A stretch of 64,000 nucleotides of DNA from Capillimicrobium parvum (GCF_021172045.1 NZ_CP087164.1:5704001-5768000), one strand, 5' to 3'. Positions 16,628 through 25,607 are shown, numbered from the stretch's first letter. Numbers and translations are program-made. Notes: generated by a model not told the origin, from the sequence alone.

Positions 16628-18265
16628 TCACCGGACTCGCTCCGCCTCGGCGAGCGTGACGCTGTTGTACACCTGCTCGGCAATGCGTTCCTTGGTGACC
16701 TCGCCGCCGGACAGCTCGCGGACGATCCGGCCGGCGCCGAGCACCAGGACGCGGTCGCACACGGCGGAGAGCTGCTCGTAGTCCGAACTGGCGCAGACGA
16801 TCGCCATGCCCCGCTCCGCTGACGCCGACAGGGTGCGGAAGATCTGCTCCCGCGCGCCGACGTCGACTCCCTGGGTCGGCTCATGGAGCAGCAGCAGCGG
16901 CGGCTCCGTCTGCAGCCACTTCGCCAGCAGCGCCTTCTGCTGGTTGCCGCCGCTGAGCGACTGGTACGCGAGCCCCGGATCCGGGGGCCGCACGTCGTAC
17001 TCGTTGAGGAGCTCCTGGCTCTTGCGGCGCATGCGCCGCAACTGGAGCTGCGCGGGCTGGTAGTCGCCGAGGACCTGGAGCATCATGTTGTCGCCGATCG
17101 GCAGCGAGCCGACGCTGCCGTCGCGCTGGCGGTCGGCGGGGATGAGCGCCAGACCCGCGCGCAGTGCGCGCTTCGGCGTCATCGACCGCAGCGCGAACGT
17201 CGCGTCGCCGACGCGCATCTCGCCCGCGGCGCACGGCCGCGCCCCGAAGAGCAGGTACGGCACCTGGTCGAAGCCGGAGCCGATCAGGCCGGTGAGCCCC
17301 AGCACCTCGCCCTCGTGGACCTCGAAGGACAGCTCGCGCACGCCGGGTCCGCGCAGGCCGTCGACCGTCGCGGCGATGCGGCGGCCCGACGCGTCGGGCC
17401 GCGCGAGCTCGAGCTGCGCGAGGCGGCGGCCGATGATCATCTCGACCAGCTGACCCTCCGTGGCCTCCGCGGTGACGACCGTGCCGTGCACCCGGCCGTC
17501 GCGCAGCACCGTGACGCGGTCGGTGATCTGCCGGACCTCGTCGAGGTCGTGCGAGACGAACAGCACGCTCGCGTGGTTGGCGACGATGTCGCGTACGATC
17601 GCGAAGAGCCGCTCCGTGCCCTCCCGCGGCAGGAACACCGTCGGCTCGTCGAGGACGAGCAGGCCGCGGCGGTCCTCGCCGGTGGCGGCCTTGATGCCCT
17701 CGGTGGCGCGAACGATCGCGAGCAGCGCGCGGTCGGTCTCGCTGATGTCGTTGACGAGGGCGTGGGGGTCCAGCGAGACCCCGTAGTCGTCGAAGAGCTG
17801 ATACGCGCGCCGCCGCTCGGCGCGCCAGTCGATCCGCCAGGACCCCGACTGCGCCAGGTCGACCATGCGCAGGTTCTCGATGACGGTCAGATCCCGGAGC
17901 AGTCCGAGGTCCTGGTGGACGAAGCTGAGCCCCAGGTCCCCGAAGCTGCCCGCCGGCAGCGGCAGCTTCACCGGCTCCCCGTTGATCTTGAGGTCGACCG
18001 CGTCGGGGGTGTGGTAGCCCGCGAGGACCTTGATCAGGGTCGACTTGCCCGATCCGTTCTCCCCGAGGAGGCCGTGGACCTCCCCCGGCAGGACGGTGAG
18101 ATCGACGTCATCGAGCGCCTTCGCCCCGCCGAAGGTCTTGGTGAGGCCGCGGAGCTCGATCACCGGGACCGCGGTCGCGGCACCGGCCGGCGCGGGCGCC
18201 CCCGAGGGGACGCCCGGCTCCGTGCCGGTGGACCGTGGGCCGCTGGTTGGGGCCTGGTCCGTCAT
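16628..18265 (-). CDS. Sugar-type ABC transporter ATPase with two nucleotide-binding domains (RbsA-like)
   Basis: A 545-residue tandem ABC ATPase. Domain 1 has Walker A GENGSGKST and Walker B LLVLDEPT, but its signature region reads ISETDRALLAIVRA in place of a clear LSxGQ. Domain 2 has the degenerate Walker A GLIGSGFDQV and a canonical LSGGNQQKALLAKWL, the asymmetric arrangement usual for this transporter class. A 35-residue Pro/Ala-rich N-terminal extension precedes domain 1. It starts 4 nt after the binding-protein stop. It energises the permease that precedes hyuA. Confidence 0.85.
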   Translation of the reverse strand: MTDQAPTSGPRSTGTEPGVPSGAPAPAGAATAVPVIELRGLTKTFGGAKALDDVDLTVLPGEVHGLLGENGSGKSTLIKVLAGYHTPDAVDLKINGEPVKLPLPAGSFGDLGLSFVHQDLGLLRDLTVIENLRMVDLAQSGSWRIDWRAERRRAYQLFDDYGVSLDPHALVNDISETDRALLAIVRATEGIKAATGEDRRGLLVLDEPTVFLPREGTERLFAIVRDIVANHASVLFVSHDLDEVRQITDRVTVLRDGRVHGTVVTAEATEGQLVEMIIGRRLAQLELARPDASGRRIAATVDGLRGPGVRELSFEVHEGEVLGLTGLIGSGFDQVPYLLFGARPCAAGEMRVGDATFALRSMTPKRALRAGLALIPADRQRDGSVGSLPIGDNMMLQVLGDYQPAQLQLRRMRRKSQELLNEYDVRPPDPGLAYQSLSGGNQQKALLAKWLQTEPPLLLLHEPTQGVDVGAREQIFRTLSASAERGMAIVCASSDYEQLSAVCDRVLVLGAGRIVRELSGGEVTKERIAEQVYNSVTLAEAERVR

Positions 18266-18269
18266 GGTG

Positions 18270-19514
18270 CTAGCCGATCCCCCAGAGCTTGTTGTAGCCC
18301 GTGACGTAGGCGTCGCCGTAGCCCTTGTCGGGTGTCGGAGGCGTGCCGGTCTCGTCGACGTTGGAGTCGTCGAACACCCGCAGAGGCGTGTCCTCGAGAC
18401 CATCCTTGATGATCGGGCCGCCGGCGAGGATCCGGAAGGCCTGATCCATGTTGGCGTAGCCCAGCCAGCCGATGTTCTCGCCCATGTCAGCGGCCATGAT
18501 GTCGCCGTCCTGGATGAGCTTCAACACGTCAGGCGTGCCGTTGTACGACGCGATCCTGACCTGACCCGTGCCCTTGCCCGCCGCGCGGATGGCGGCGGAG
18601 GCCGGAATGGACATCGAGTCGTAGATCGGCAGAACCCACTTGATGTTCGGGTTCGAGCTGACCGCGGACTGCACCTGCGGCGCGATCTTCGTGCCCCAGT
18701 CGACGACCGGGACGTTGAGGACCTGGGCCTTGGCGTCGGGGCACCGCTCCGCCAGGCGGTCCTGCATCGCCTTGACGATGCCGTTGCTCGGCGGCACTTC
18801 CTCCGCCGTGATGATCAGCGTCTGCTTGACGCCGTCACACCCGTCCTGGGAGATCGCGTAGTCGACCGACAGCTGCCCGGACTCGTGGAACGGGACGGTG
18901 ACGTACCCGGCGATGAGGTCGGCGACGTTCGCCGGCGGCGACTCGCCGTTCTGGTAGAGGTGCGACACCAGCACCGGGATGCCGGCCGCCTTGGCCCGCT
19001 TCAGCTGCGGGATGACCAGCTGCGGGTCGTTGCCCGCCTGCAGGACGATGAGGTCGACCTTCTGGTTGATCGCCTGGTTGATGCCGGCGGCCCACTGCGT
19101 CGGGTTGCCCTCGTTCTCGAACTGCACGAACTTGACGCCGTTGGCCTGGGCGACCTTCTTCATCTGGGCGTCGACGGCGGCCACGTAGGGGATGGTGCTG
19201 GCGACCGGGATGTTGAACAGCGTCTTGCCCTTGGCCTTGCTGATGTCCACCGGCTCGGCCTGGAGCTTGAACTGGGGGATCTTCGAGTTCGCCTCGATGT
19301 TCGCCTTCGCGGCAGCCTGGGCATCGCCACCGCCCGTGGTGGTCGAGCCGCCTCCAGTGGTCGCCGCCGACGTGGACGCGGCGGTCGAGCCGGTCGAGCC
19401 GCTGTTGTCGTTGCTCCCACACGCCCCGACGACCACGGCCACCATCACGGCGGCCAGGACGGCGAGCAGCGCAAGGGTCCTTCCCCGATGGAATGCGTTC
19501 CTCTCCTGCAACAC
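18270..19514 (-). CDS. Sugar-type ABC transporter substrate-binding lipoprotein
   Basis: A 414-residue periplasmic-binding-protein type I lipoprotein. A signal peptide ends in VVGAC, followed by a Ser/Thr/Gly linker of about 35 residues. The ligand fold shows AAGINQAINQKVDLIVLQAG and AKAAGIPVLVSHLYQNGES, as in ribose/xylose-type binding proteins (Peripla_BP_4). The GTG at 19514 is fixed by AGGAGGAG 5 nt upstream; the next codon is TTG. It is the first gene of the transporter-hyuA-hyuB operon. The ligand is probably the cyclic compound processed by HyuAB set 1 (inference). Confidence 0.85.
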   Translation of the reverse strand: MLQERNAFHRGRTLALLAVLAAVMVAVVVGACGSNDNSGSTGSTAASTSAATTGGGSTTTGGGDAQAAAKANIEANSKIPQFKLQAEPVDISKAKGKTLFNIPVASTIPYVAAVDAQMKKVAQANGVKFVQFENEGNPTQWAAGINQAINQKVDLIVLQAGNDPQLVIPQLKRAKAAGIPVLVSHLYQNGESPPANVADLIAGYVTVPFHESGQLSVDYAISQDGCDGVKQTLIITAEEVPPSNGIVKAMQDRLAERCPDAKAQVLNVPVVDWGTKIAPQVQSAVSSNPNIKWVLPIYDSMSIPASAAIRAAGKGTGQVRIASYNGTPDVLKLIQDGDIMAADMGENIGWLGYANMDQAFRILAGGPIIKDGLEDTPLRVFDDSNVDETGTPPTPDKGYGDAYVTGYNKLWGIG

Positions 19515-19559
19515 CAGCTCCTCCTATCCGCGGCCGGCCCTTGAGTCCGGCCTAAGTCG

Positions 19560-19637
19560 GTATACCGTCGTATACGAGCGCAAGGCTATGCCCCAGAAAT
19601 CAAAGGTGTCAAGTAAACGTTGGACTTACGACCCTTC
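19560..19637 (-). promoter_or_regulatory. Promoter of the ABC-hyu operon with two operator-like motifs
   Basis: Reading leftward: GAAGGGTCGTAAGTCC begins at 19637, a consensus -35 TTGACA lies at 19612-19607, a weak -10 TAGCCT at 19588-19583, and the inverted repeat GTATAC-CGTC-GTATAC at 19575-19560, just past the expected start point. AAGTCCAACGT (19627-19617) is a weak copy of the AWGTCSGACWT box. GTATAC-N4-GTATAC has the same spacing as two GntR-type operators at 40.06 and 42.76 kb. Confidence 0.6.
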
Positions 19638-19665
19638 ATCTGAATCGGCTCGACGCACAGGCGGC

Positions 19666-20694
19666 TCATGGGGCCAGCAGAACCTTGCCGAACTGCCGGC
19701 GATCCTCCATCAACCGGTGGGCGTCGGCCGCCTGCTCCAGCGGCAGGATCTCCGACACCACCGGGGTCAGCTCGCCCCGCCCGACGAGCTCGATGACGTG
19801 GCGCAGCTCGGCCTCCGACGCGCGGGCGCAGCCGATGACCGACCACTCGTGGCGGAACAGCTCGATGAGGTCCAGCGCCACCACCTCGCCCGCGTGCCCG
19901 CCGCACACGACCACCCGCCCGCCGTCGGCGACGGCGGCCAGGCTGCGCTCGAACACGTCGCCACCGACGTGCTCGAGCACGACGTCGACGCCGCGGCCGC
20001 CGGTCGCCTCCCGCACCCGCGCGGTGAGGTCCTCCTCGACGTAGTCGATCGTGACGTCGGCCCCCAGCTCGCGGGCGCGCTGCAGCTTCTCCGCGCTGCC
20101 CGCCGAGGTGATCACGCGCGCCCCGGCGCGCTTGGCCACCTGGATGCCCGACGAGCCCACGCCGCTGCCGGCGGCCGAGATCAGGACGGTCTCCCCGGGG
20201 CGCAGCTTGGCGCGGGTCACGAGGCAGTGCCACGCCGTCGCGAAGGTCGTCTGCGTCGAGGCCGCCTGCTCGTAGGTCATCGCGTCCGGCATGCGCACGA
20301 CCGCGTCGGCGGGCGCCAGCACGTACTCCGCGTAGGCCCCCGCGCGCTGCACGCCGAGCATCTCCAGCCGCTCGCAGAACTGCTGTCGGCCGGCGAGGCA
20401 GGGCTCGCAGTGCCGGCACGCCACCTGGTAGAGCGGGGTCACGCGGTCGCCGACCGCGAGCTCCTCGACGCCGGGCCCGACCGCGGCCACGTCGCCGCCG
20501 CACTCGAAGCCCAGCGTGTGCGGCAGGGCCAGGGGCAGCCGCGACGTGCCGTTGCGCATGTCGACGTCGACGTGGTTGAGGCCCACGGCCCGCACCCGCA
20601 CGACGACCTCGCCGGGCCCCGGCTCGGGGTCGGCGACGTCCTCGTGGCGCAGGACCGACGCGTCGCCGTACTCGTGAAAGCGAACGGCCTTCAT
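19666..20694 (-). CDS. Zinc-binding-type MDR alcohol dehydrogenase/quinone-reductase-like enzyme
   Basis: A 342-residue medium-chain dehydrogenase. GFECGGDVAAVGPGVEELAVGDRV gives the GroES-like domain (trimmed), and CRHCEPCLAGRQQFC supplies four Cys for a structural zinc. AAGSGVGSSGIQVAKRAGA is the Rossmann nucleotide motif near residues 165-185. It overlaps the deacetylase gene by 4 bp and is the last gene of the long leftward array. A paralogue of identical length lies at 40.9-42.0 kb. It may reduce or oxidise a carbonyl intermediate; substrate unknown. Confidence 0.8.
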   Translation of the reverse strand: MKAVRFHEYGDASVLRHEDVADPEPGPGEVVVRVRAVGLNHVDVDMRNGTSRLPLALPHTLGFECGGDVAAVGPGVEELAVGDRVTPLYQVACRHCEPCLAGRQQFCERLEMLGVQRAGAYAEYVLAPADAVVRMPDAMTYEQAASTQTTFATAWHCLVTRAKLRPGETVLISAAGSGVGSSGIQVAKRAGARVITSAGSAEKLQRARELGADVTIDYVEEDLTARVREATGGRGVDVVLEHVGGDVFERSLAAVADGGRVVVCGGHAGEVVALDLIELFRHEWSVIGCARASEAELRHVIELVGRGELTPVVSEILPLEQAADAHRLMEDRRQFGKVLLAP

Positions 20695-21632
20695 CCGCGG
20701 CCGGCCTCGAACTCCTCGTGGTGCTCGTTCCACCAGTTGGCGATGTCCAGGCGCCGCGTGAACCACACGTCGCCCTTCTCGAGCGCGTATTCGATGAAGT
20801 CGCGCAGGCCGCTCGTGCGCCCGGCCTGCCCGGCCCAGCGCGAGTGCAGGCCGATCGACATCATCCGGGGGTGGGTGGCGCCCTCCTCCCACAGGTAGTC
20901 GAAGCCGCGCCGGCACTGGTCGAAGAACGACGACGGGTCCGAGAAGCCCTGGGGCAGCACGTAGCGGCCGTCGTTGTAGGTGAAGCTGTAGGGCACGATC
21001 AGGTGCCGCGTGCCGGCGACCTCTGTGTAGTACGGCAGGTCGTCGTTGTAGGCGTCGGAGTCGTAGACGAAGCCGCCCTCCTCGACGAGCAGCTCGCGGG
21101 TGTTGACGGACGGGCCGTAGCGGCAGTACCAGCCGCGCGGGCGCTCGCCGCAGGTGCGTTCGATCGAGCGGATCGCCTCGAGCATGTGCTCGCGCTCCTC
21201 CTCGCGCGACAGCGTCCAGACCTCCTCCCAGCGCCAGCCATGGCAGCACGGCTCGTGGCCGGCCTCCTTCAGCCACGCGGCGACCTCGGGGTTGCGCTCG
21301 AACGCGACCGCCGCCCCGAAGAACGTGATCGGGATGCCGAACTGCTCGAAGAGCCGCTGCAGGCGCCACACGCCCGCGCGCGCGCCGTACTCGTAGACGG
21401 ACTCGGCGGCGAGGTCGCGGTACTCGGGGTCCATCGTGTACGGGATCTCGGCGAGGCCCTCGTTGCGCCCGTCGCCCGCGATCTTGGAGTACTCCGAGCC
21501 CTCCTCCCAGTTGAGCGCGATGTTCACGGCGACGCGCGCACCGCCCGGCCAGGTCACCTTGGGCACGTGGCGGCCGTAGCCGACGACGTCGCGCCGCGGG
21601 CCCGGCCCGTCCTGCTCGCTGAATCGGGGCAT
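20691..21632 (-). CDS. Polysaccharide deacetylase-family hydrolase, PuuE/allantoinase-like
   Basis: A 313-residue NodB-fold protein. Marks include VNIALNWEEGSEYS, a strand-helix IPITFFGAAVAFERNPEVA, GHEPCCHGWRWEE (metal-site region) and YDSDAYNDDLPYY. This variant, with WxxGxEYS at the start and HGWRWEE, is the PuuE-like allantoinase group that hydrolyses cyclic ureides rather than sugars. ATG 21632 has GGAG 8-10 nt upstream; the frame stays open further but without a ribosome site. In a cluster with a fused HyuAB and a carbamoyl-type cysteine hydrolase, a role in C-N ring hydrolysis is reasonable, though unproven. Confidence 0.75.
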   Translation of the reverse strand: MPRFSEQDGPGPRRDVVGYGRHVPKVTWPGGARVAVNIALNWEEGSEYSKIAGDGRNEGLAEIPYTMDPEYRDLAAESVYEYGARAGVWRLQRLFEQFGIPITFFGAAVAFERNPEVAAWLKEAGHEPCCHGWRWEEVWTLSREEEREHMLEAIRSIERTCGERPRGWYCRYGPSVNTRELLVEEGGFVYDSDAYNDDLPYYTEVAGTRHLIVPYSFTYNDGRYVLPQGFSDPSSFFDQCRRGFDYLWEEGATHPRMMSIGLHSRWAGQAGRTSGLRDFIEYALEKGDVWFTRRLDIANWWNEHHEEFEAGRG

Positions 21633-21651
21633 CTGTCTCCTCTCTCCGGGG

Positions 21652-22863
21652 TCAGGGTGCCTGCGCGATGACGCCGCGCGCGGCCAGGTCCGCGAGCTCG
21701 GCATCGGAGTATCCGAGCTCGCCGCCCAGCACGTCGCGGTTGCTCGAGCCGAGGTCGGGTCCGCACCAGCGGATCTCGCCGGGCGTCATCGTCAGCCGCG
21801 GGATGACGTTCTGCATCTTCAGCGGCCCGAGGACCGGATGCTCGACGGTCGTGATCGTCTCGCGCGCCTGGAACTGCGGGTCCTCGAAGATCTCCTTGAT
21901 CGAGAGCACGGGTGCGATCGCGGCGTGGACCTCCTCGAACGCGAGGAGCACCTCGTCCGCGTCGCGCTCGGCGATCCAGGCGGCGATGGGCTCGTCGAGC
22001 TCGTCCTGGTGCTCGAGGCGGCCGGCGTGGTCCGAGAACCACGGCTGCTCGGCGAGGTCGGCCCGGCCGACGAGCTTCATCACGCGCTCCGCGATGGACT
22101 GCGCGCTGGCGGACATGCCGAGCCAGACGCCGTCCTTCGACAGGTAGGCGTTGCGCGGCGAGGTGAACGGCGCGCGGTTGCCGGTGCGGTTCTGCACGAT
22201 CCCGAGCTGGTCGTAGACCGAGGCCTGGGGCCCGAGGATCCAGAACAGCGGCTCGTAGATCGACAGGTCGATGACCTGGCCGGTGCCGCCGCGATCGCGC
22301 CACCAGAGCGCCATCATCGCGGCGAAGGCGCCGGTCATCGCGGCGACGCCGTCGCCCAGCGCGAACGGCGGCAGCGTGGGCGGGCCGTCCGGGAAGCCGT
22401 TGATGTGGGCGTAGCCGGACATCGACTCCGCGAGCGTGCCGAAACCGGGGCGGGTCGCGTACGGGCCGGTCTGCCCGAACCCTGTGGTTCTCACCATGAC
22501 GAGGTTCGGGTTGATCTCCTTCAGGACGTCCCAGCCGAGGCCCCAGCGCTCGAGCGTGCCGGTGCGGAAGTTCTCGACGTAGATGTCGGCGGTCGCCAGG
22601 AGCTTCTTCATCGCCTCGGCGCCGTCCGGGTCCGACAGCTTGAGCGTCACGGAGCGCTTGTTGCGGCCGATGACCGCCCACCACAGCGAGACGCCGTCCT
22701 TCTCCCAGCCGAGCTTGCGCAGGTTGTCGCCCTCGGGATGCTCGACCTTGATGACGTCGGCGCCGTAGTCGCCGAGCATCGTGGCGATGACCGGCCCGGC
22801 GAACAGCGACGCCGAGTCCACCACCCGGATGCCCTTGAGGGGCAGCTCGCCGGTCGGGTTCAT
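21652..22863 (-). CDS. Family III CoA-transferase (CaiB/BaiF/Frc type)
   Basis: A 403-residue CoA-transferase. It begins LKGIRVVDSASLFAGPVIATML with VIKVEHPEGDNLRKLG, then RNKRSVTLKLSDPDGAEAMK, the diagnostic family III N terminus. The Asp expected to form the acyl anhydride is in ALGDGVAAMTGA. It moves CoA between carboxylic acids, so it would activate an acid made upstream in the pathway. It overlaps the CitE-like lyase gene by 4 bp, which suggests that the CoA ester made here is cleaved by that lyase. The deacetylase follows 19 bp later. Confidence 0.85.
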   Translation of the reverse strand: MNPTGELPLKGIRVVDSASLFAGPVIATMLGDYGADVIKVEHPEGDNLRKLGWEKDGVSLWWAVIGRNKRSVTLKLSDPDGAEAMKKLLATADIYVENFRTGTLERWGLGWDVLKEINPNLVMVRTTGFGQTGPYATRPGFGTLAESMSGYAHINGFPDGPPTLPPFALGDGVAAMTGAFAAMMALWWRDRGGTGQVIDLSIYEPLFWILGPQASVYDQLGIVQNRTGNRAPFTSPRNAYLSKDGVWLGMSASAQSIAERVMKLVGRADLAEQPWFSDHAGRLEHQDELDEPIAAWIAERDADEVLLAFEEVHAAIAPVLSIKEIFEDPQFQARETITTVEHPVLGPLKMQNVIPRLTMTPGEIRWCGPDLGSSNRDVLGGELGYSDAELADLAARGVIAQAP

Positions 22864-23771
22864 GCGGTTGCCTCCGTCGTGGTCGCCAGCCAGGCGTCGT
22901 AGCGGCGGATGCGGTCGCGCGCGAGGCGGTAGATCGGGTAGTCGACGAACAGGCCGTCGACGCGCAGGGACGCAACGCCCTGGGCCTCGGCCTCCTCGAA
23001 GGCCTCGACGATGCGGCGGTTGCGGGCCGCGTCCTCGTCGCTGAGCGCCGAGTAGCCGCGCTGGACCGGATCGACCTGCGGCGGGTAGACGGTGACGCGG
23101 CCCTGGAAGCCGAGCCCGCGCGAGCGCACGCAGTCGGCCTCGAGGCCCTCCATGTCCTGCAGGCGCAGCCAGGGGCCGTCGACGGGCGCCGCGAGCCCGG
23201 CCGCGCGCGCGGCCACGACGAGGCGCGACCGCGCGTAGAGGATCTCCGTGGCGTCGGCGGTGAGATCCACGCCGAGCTCGGTCGTGAAGTCGCCGGCGCC
23301 GAACACCGCGGTGTGCACGCGCTCCGGCGCGGCGGCGAGGATCTCCTCGCAGCGGGTGAGGCCGAGCGGCGTCTCGATGAGCGCGAGGACGCGGACGGCG
23401 CCCGCGTCGAGGCCGGCCGCCGCCTCCGCCTTCGCCAGCGCGGCGTCGGCGACGCGCAGCGACTCGGTGTCCTCGATCTTCGGCACCATGATCGCGTCGA
23501 GCCCCTCGGCGACGACCGCGGCGATGTCCTCCTCGAGCGTGCCGAACTGGAGCGAGTTGACGCGGACGACGACGGCCTGGCCCGCGCCGTAGGTGGGGAC
23601 GGCGGCGCGGGTGATGGCCCGGGCCTCGACCTTGCGGTCGTCGGCGACGGCGTCCTCGAGGTCGATGACGATCGCGTCGGCGCCGAACGTCCCCACCTTC
23701 TTGAGCTTGCGCTCGTCGCTGCCGGGGACGAACAGCAGGGAGCGCAGAAGTTGGTCGTTCCAGTCGGTCAC
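22860..23771 (-). CDS. HpcH/HpaI-aldolase/CitE-family lyase
   Basis: A 303-residue CitE-like protein. LLFVPGSDERKLKKVGTFG opens the barrel, DLEDAVADDRK follows, ALIETPLGL carries the metal-binding Glu, and GAGDFTTELG the metal-binding Asp. Relatives cleave malyl-, citramalyl- or beta-methylmalyl-CoA to glyoxylate or pyruvate plus an acyl-CoA. Start is GTG with GGAGG 5 nt upstream. It is translationally coupled to the CoA-transferase, so CoA activation followed by C-C cleavage is the likely pair reaction. Confidence 0.8.
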   Translation of the reverse strand: MTDWNDQLLRSLLFVPGSDERKLKKVGTFGADAIVIDLEDAVADDRKVEARAITRAAVPTYGAGQAVVVRVNSLQFGTLEEDIAAVVAEGLDAIMVPKIEDTESLRVADAALAKAEAAAGLDAGAVRVLALIETPLGLTRCEEILAAAPERVHTAVFGAGDFTTELGVDLTADATEILYARSRLVVAARAAGLAAPVDGPWLRLQDMEGLEADCVRSRGLGFQGRVTVYPPQVDPVQRGYSALSDEDAARNRRIVEAFEEAEAQGVASLRVDGLFVDYPIYRLARDRIRRYDAWLATTTEATA

Positions 23772-23787
23772 TCGGCCTCCGTCGTCT

Positions 23788-23813
23788 CGTCGAAAATCAA
23801 ATTAAATATTAAC
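23788..23813 (-). promoter_or_regulatory. AT-rich patch with small palindrome, possible internal promoter
   Basis: This 26-bp stretch is about 85 percent A+T in otherwise GC-rich DNA; leftward it reads TTAATATTTAATTTGATTTT. It lies in the 42-bp gap between the cyclodeaminase-like gene and the lyase gene. TAATAT could be a -10, giving the downstream four genes their own start, and TTAA-TAT-TTAA is a small palindrome. Evidence is compositional only. Confidence 0.35.
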
Positions 23814-24764
23814 TCATCTCGGCAGGGTGATGAACGCCTCCTCGCGATCGGCCGCGCGGAGGGCGTGGCTGGCGAAGGCGGCGTCGAGCGCGCCGACGCC
23901 GAGGTTGCAGCAGACGACGCTCGTGCCGCCGCGCCCGTCGCGCAGGGCCTCGCCCGTGCTCAGGTCCGGCGCCGGCCAGTCGCGGAAGTGGCCCCGGTCG
24001 CGGTAGTACTCGAACTGCGTCACGTCGTCGACGACCAGCAGGTCGGCCGCCCGCACGAGCGCCGCACCGATGCTCGCGTCGAAGTCGATCGGCAGCAGCA
24101 GCCGCGGCGCGCCGCTCCCGGCGGACGTCAGGGTGGCCTGCGCCTCCTCCACGATGGGCGCGCAGGTGACGACCACGTCGGCGCCGTCGACGGCCGCGTG
24201 CGGATCGCCGGCCGCTTCCACGGGACCCGGCATCGCGGCGACCCGGCTCGCGTCGGGATCCCAGGCCGCGATGCGGACCTCGGGGTTCAGGGCCCGCAGC
24301 AGCTTCGCGTGGTAGCGCCCCTGCTCGCCGCACCCCAGGATCGCGGCGCGGCGCCAGCCGGGCGGCGCCCAGCGGCGGATGCAGACGCCGCTGGCCGCCG
24401 CGGTCCGCGCCGCGGTGATCTCCACCGCGTCCATGATCGCCAGGGGGACGCCGGTCGCCGGGTCGTTGACGATCACGAGGCCGGAGATGTAGGGCAGCCC
24501 GCGGCTGCGGTTCTCCGGGTACCCGGAGACCCACTTCATCGCCGCGACGTCCTCGTCGGCCAGGTAGACCGGCATCGCGTGGATGAACGCGTCCGGCCGC
24601 GGGTGGATCCCCGGCTTCGGCGGCTGCTCGACCCGGCCCTCGGCCATCGCGAGGTACGTCTGCTCGACGATATCGAGCTGCTCCAGCGTCCCGGGCAGGA
24701 CCGACGCGACGTCCTGCCGGCACAGGTAGCGCAGGTCACCGGGCGCCGTCGGCGGGCCGCTCAC
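23814..24764 (-). CDS. Ornithine cyclodeaminase/mu-crystallin-family protein
   Basis: A 316-residue protein. MKWVSGYPENRSRGLPYISG contains the conserved Lys and Arg, DAVEITAARTAAASGV is the family helix, and AAILGCGEQGRYHAKLL is the Rossmann motif. The family includes ornithine cyclodeaminases, alanine dehydrogenases and imine (ketimine) reductases, all handling amino/imino acids with NAD(P). In this array it lies between a carbamoyl-type cysteine hydrolase and the CoA steps, so it could remove or reduce nitrogen from the ring-opened product. Start is GTG. The 115-bp gap upstream is the largest inside the array and shows no clear signal. Confidence 0.8.
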   Translation of the reverse strand: MSGPPTAPGDLRYLCRQDVASVLPGTLEQLDIVEQTYLAMAEGRVEQPPKPGIHPRPDAFIHAMPVYLADEDVAAMKWVSGYPENRSRGLPYISGLVIVNDPATGVPLAIMDAVEITAARTAAASGVCIRRWAPPGWRRAAILGCGEQGRYHAKLLRALNPEVRIAAWDPDASRVAAMPGPVEAAGDPHAAVDGADVVVTCAPIVEEAQATLTSAGSGAPRLLLPIDFDASIGAALVRAADLLVVDDVTQFEYYRDRGHFRDWPAPDLSTGEALRDGRGGTSVVCCNLGVGALDAAFASHALRAADREEAFITLPR

Positions 24765-24879
24765 GATGCGGCCCGTCCGCGACCAGCCGCGCAGGTCGCC
24801 CAGGCCGGCGGTCGCGGTCGCGGTCGCGCAGCCACCTCGCGGAGGGTCGACGCCGTCCGGTGCGAGAACCGACAGGGTC

Positions 24880-25581
24880 TCATCGCGGCCCGCGGTCGAC
24901 CTTGAGGTTCTCGAGGTACCCGACGACCGTGTCGAGCGGCTCGACGTCGCCGAACTTCGCGTCGATGTCGAACAGGTTCCACTCGACCACCCCCGGAACG
25001 CGGTCGCCGACCGCCTCGCGGACGACGATGGGCGCGAAGCCCTCGGCGATCCCGTCCTCGGCCGTGTGGCGCACGCAGCCCGCCATGGTCACGCCCGTCA
25101 CGATGATCGTGTCGACCCGATGCGCCGTCAGGTAGGACGACAGGTTCGTGCCGTGGAAGGCGCTCGCCCGCTTCTTCGTGATGACGAGCTCTCCCTCCAG
25201 CGGCGCGATGCGGTCGTCGATCTGCACGCCCTCCGTGCCGACCTTCAGCTCCTCGAGCGGGATCTTGCGGTTCCAGATCCCCATGTCGGAGTTGGGCCCC
25301 TCCGTGACCTCGAACGCCGTCGTCGTGTAGACGATCGGGATCCCCTTGGGGCGTGCCGCCTCGTTGAGCCGCTGGACGGCCGGGATGATCTGGTCGTCCA
25401 TGTCGTCGCAGCTGAAGGCGTGGCCGGGACGGGTCCACGCGTTCGCGAGGTCGATGTGGACGAGCGCCGGCCGCTGCCCGAACCCGACGCGGCGCTGGAA
25501 CCCGCGTCCCTGGTACAGCTGGGAGTCGGCGGCGAACACCTCGTCCAGCATCGCCTGGAGGTTGCTCTCGGTCGTTGCCAT
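24880..25581 (-). CDS. Isochorismatase-family cysteine hydrolase, N-carbamoyl amidase-like
   Basis: A 233-residue cysteine hydrolase with the full triad: Asp44 in VHIDLANAW, Lys136/137 in ITKKRASAFHGT and Cys169 in GVTMAGCVRHTA. The N terminus (TESNLQAMLDEVF) and the HIDLANAWT motif resemble N-carbamoylsarcosine amidase-type enzymes. It starts 26 bp after the fused HyuAB gene. HyuAB plus a carbamoyl hydrolase is the known logic of ATP-dependent N-methylhydantoin breakdown, where the ring is opened and CO2 and ammonia are then released. That parallel is inference; the true substrate is unknown. Confidence 0.8.
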   Translation of the reverse strand: MATTESNLQAMLDEVFAADSQLYQGRGFQRRVGFGQRPALVHIDLANAWTRPGHAFSCDDMDDQIIPAVQRLNEAARPKGIPIVYTTTAFEVTEGPNSDMGIWNRKIPLEELKVGTEGVQIDDRIAPLEGELVITKKRASAFHGTNLSSYLTAHRVDTIIVTGVTMAGCVRHTAEDGIAEGFAPIVVREAVGDRVPGVVEWNLFDIDAKFGDVEPLDTVVGYLENLKVDRGPR

Positions 25582-25607
25582 GCTCGTCTCCTTCGGGTCT
25601 GCGGTGG

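Noticed and set aside
21652-22863. CoA-transferase inactivated because GFxxLAESMSG has Gly where some relatives have Asp
   Set aside because: The Asp expected to carry the acyl group is the one in ALGDGVAAM, which is present, so the enzyme looks intact.
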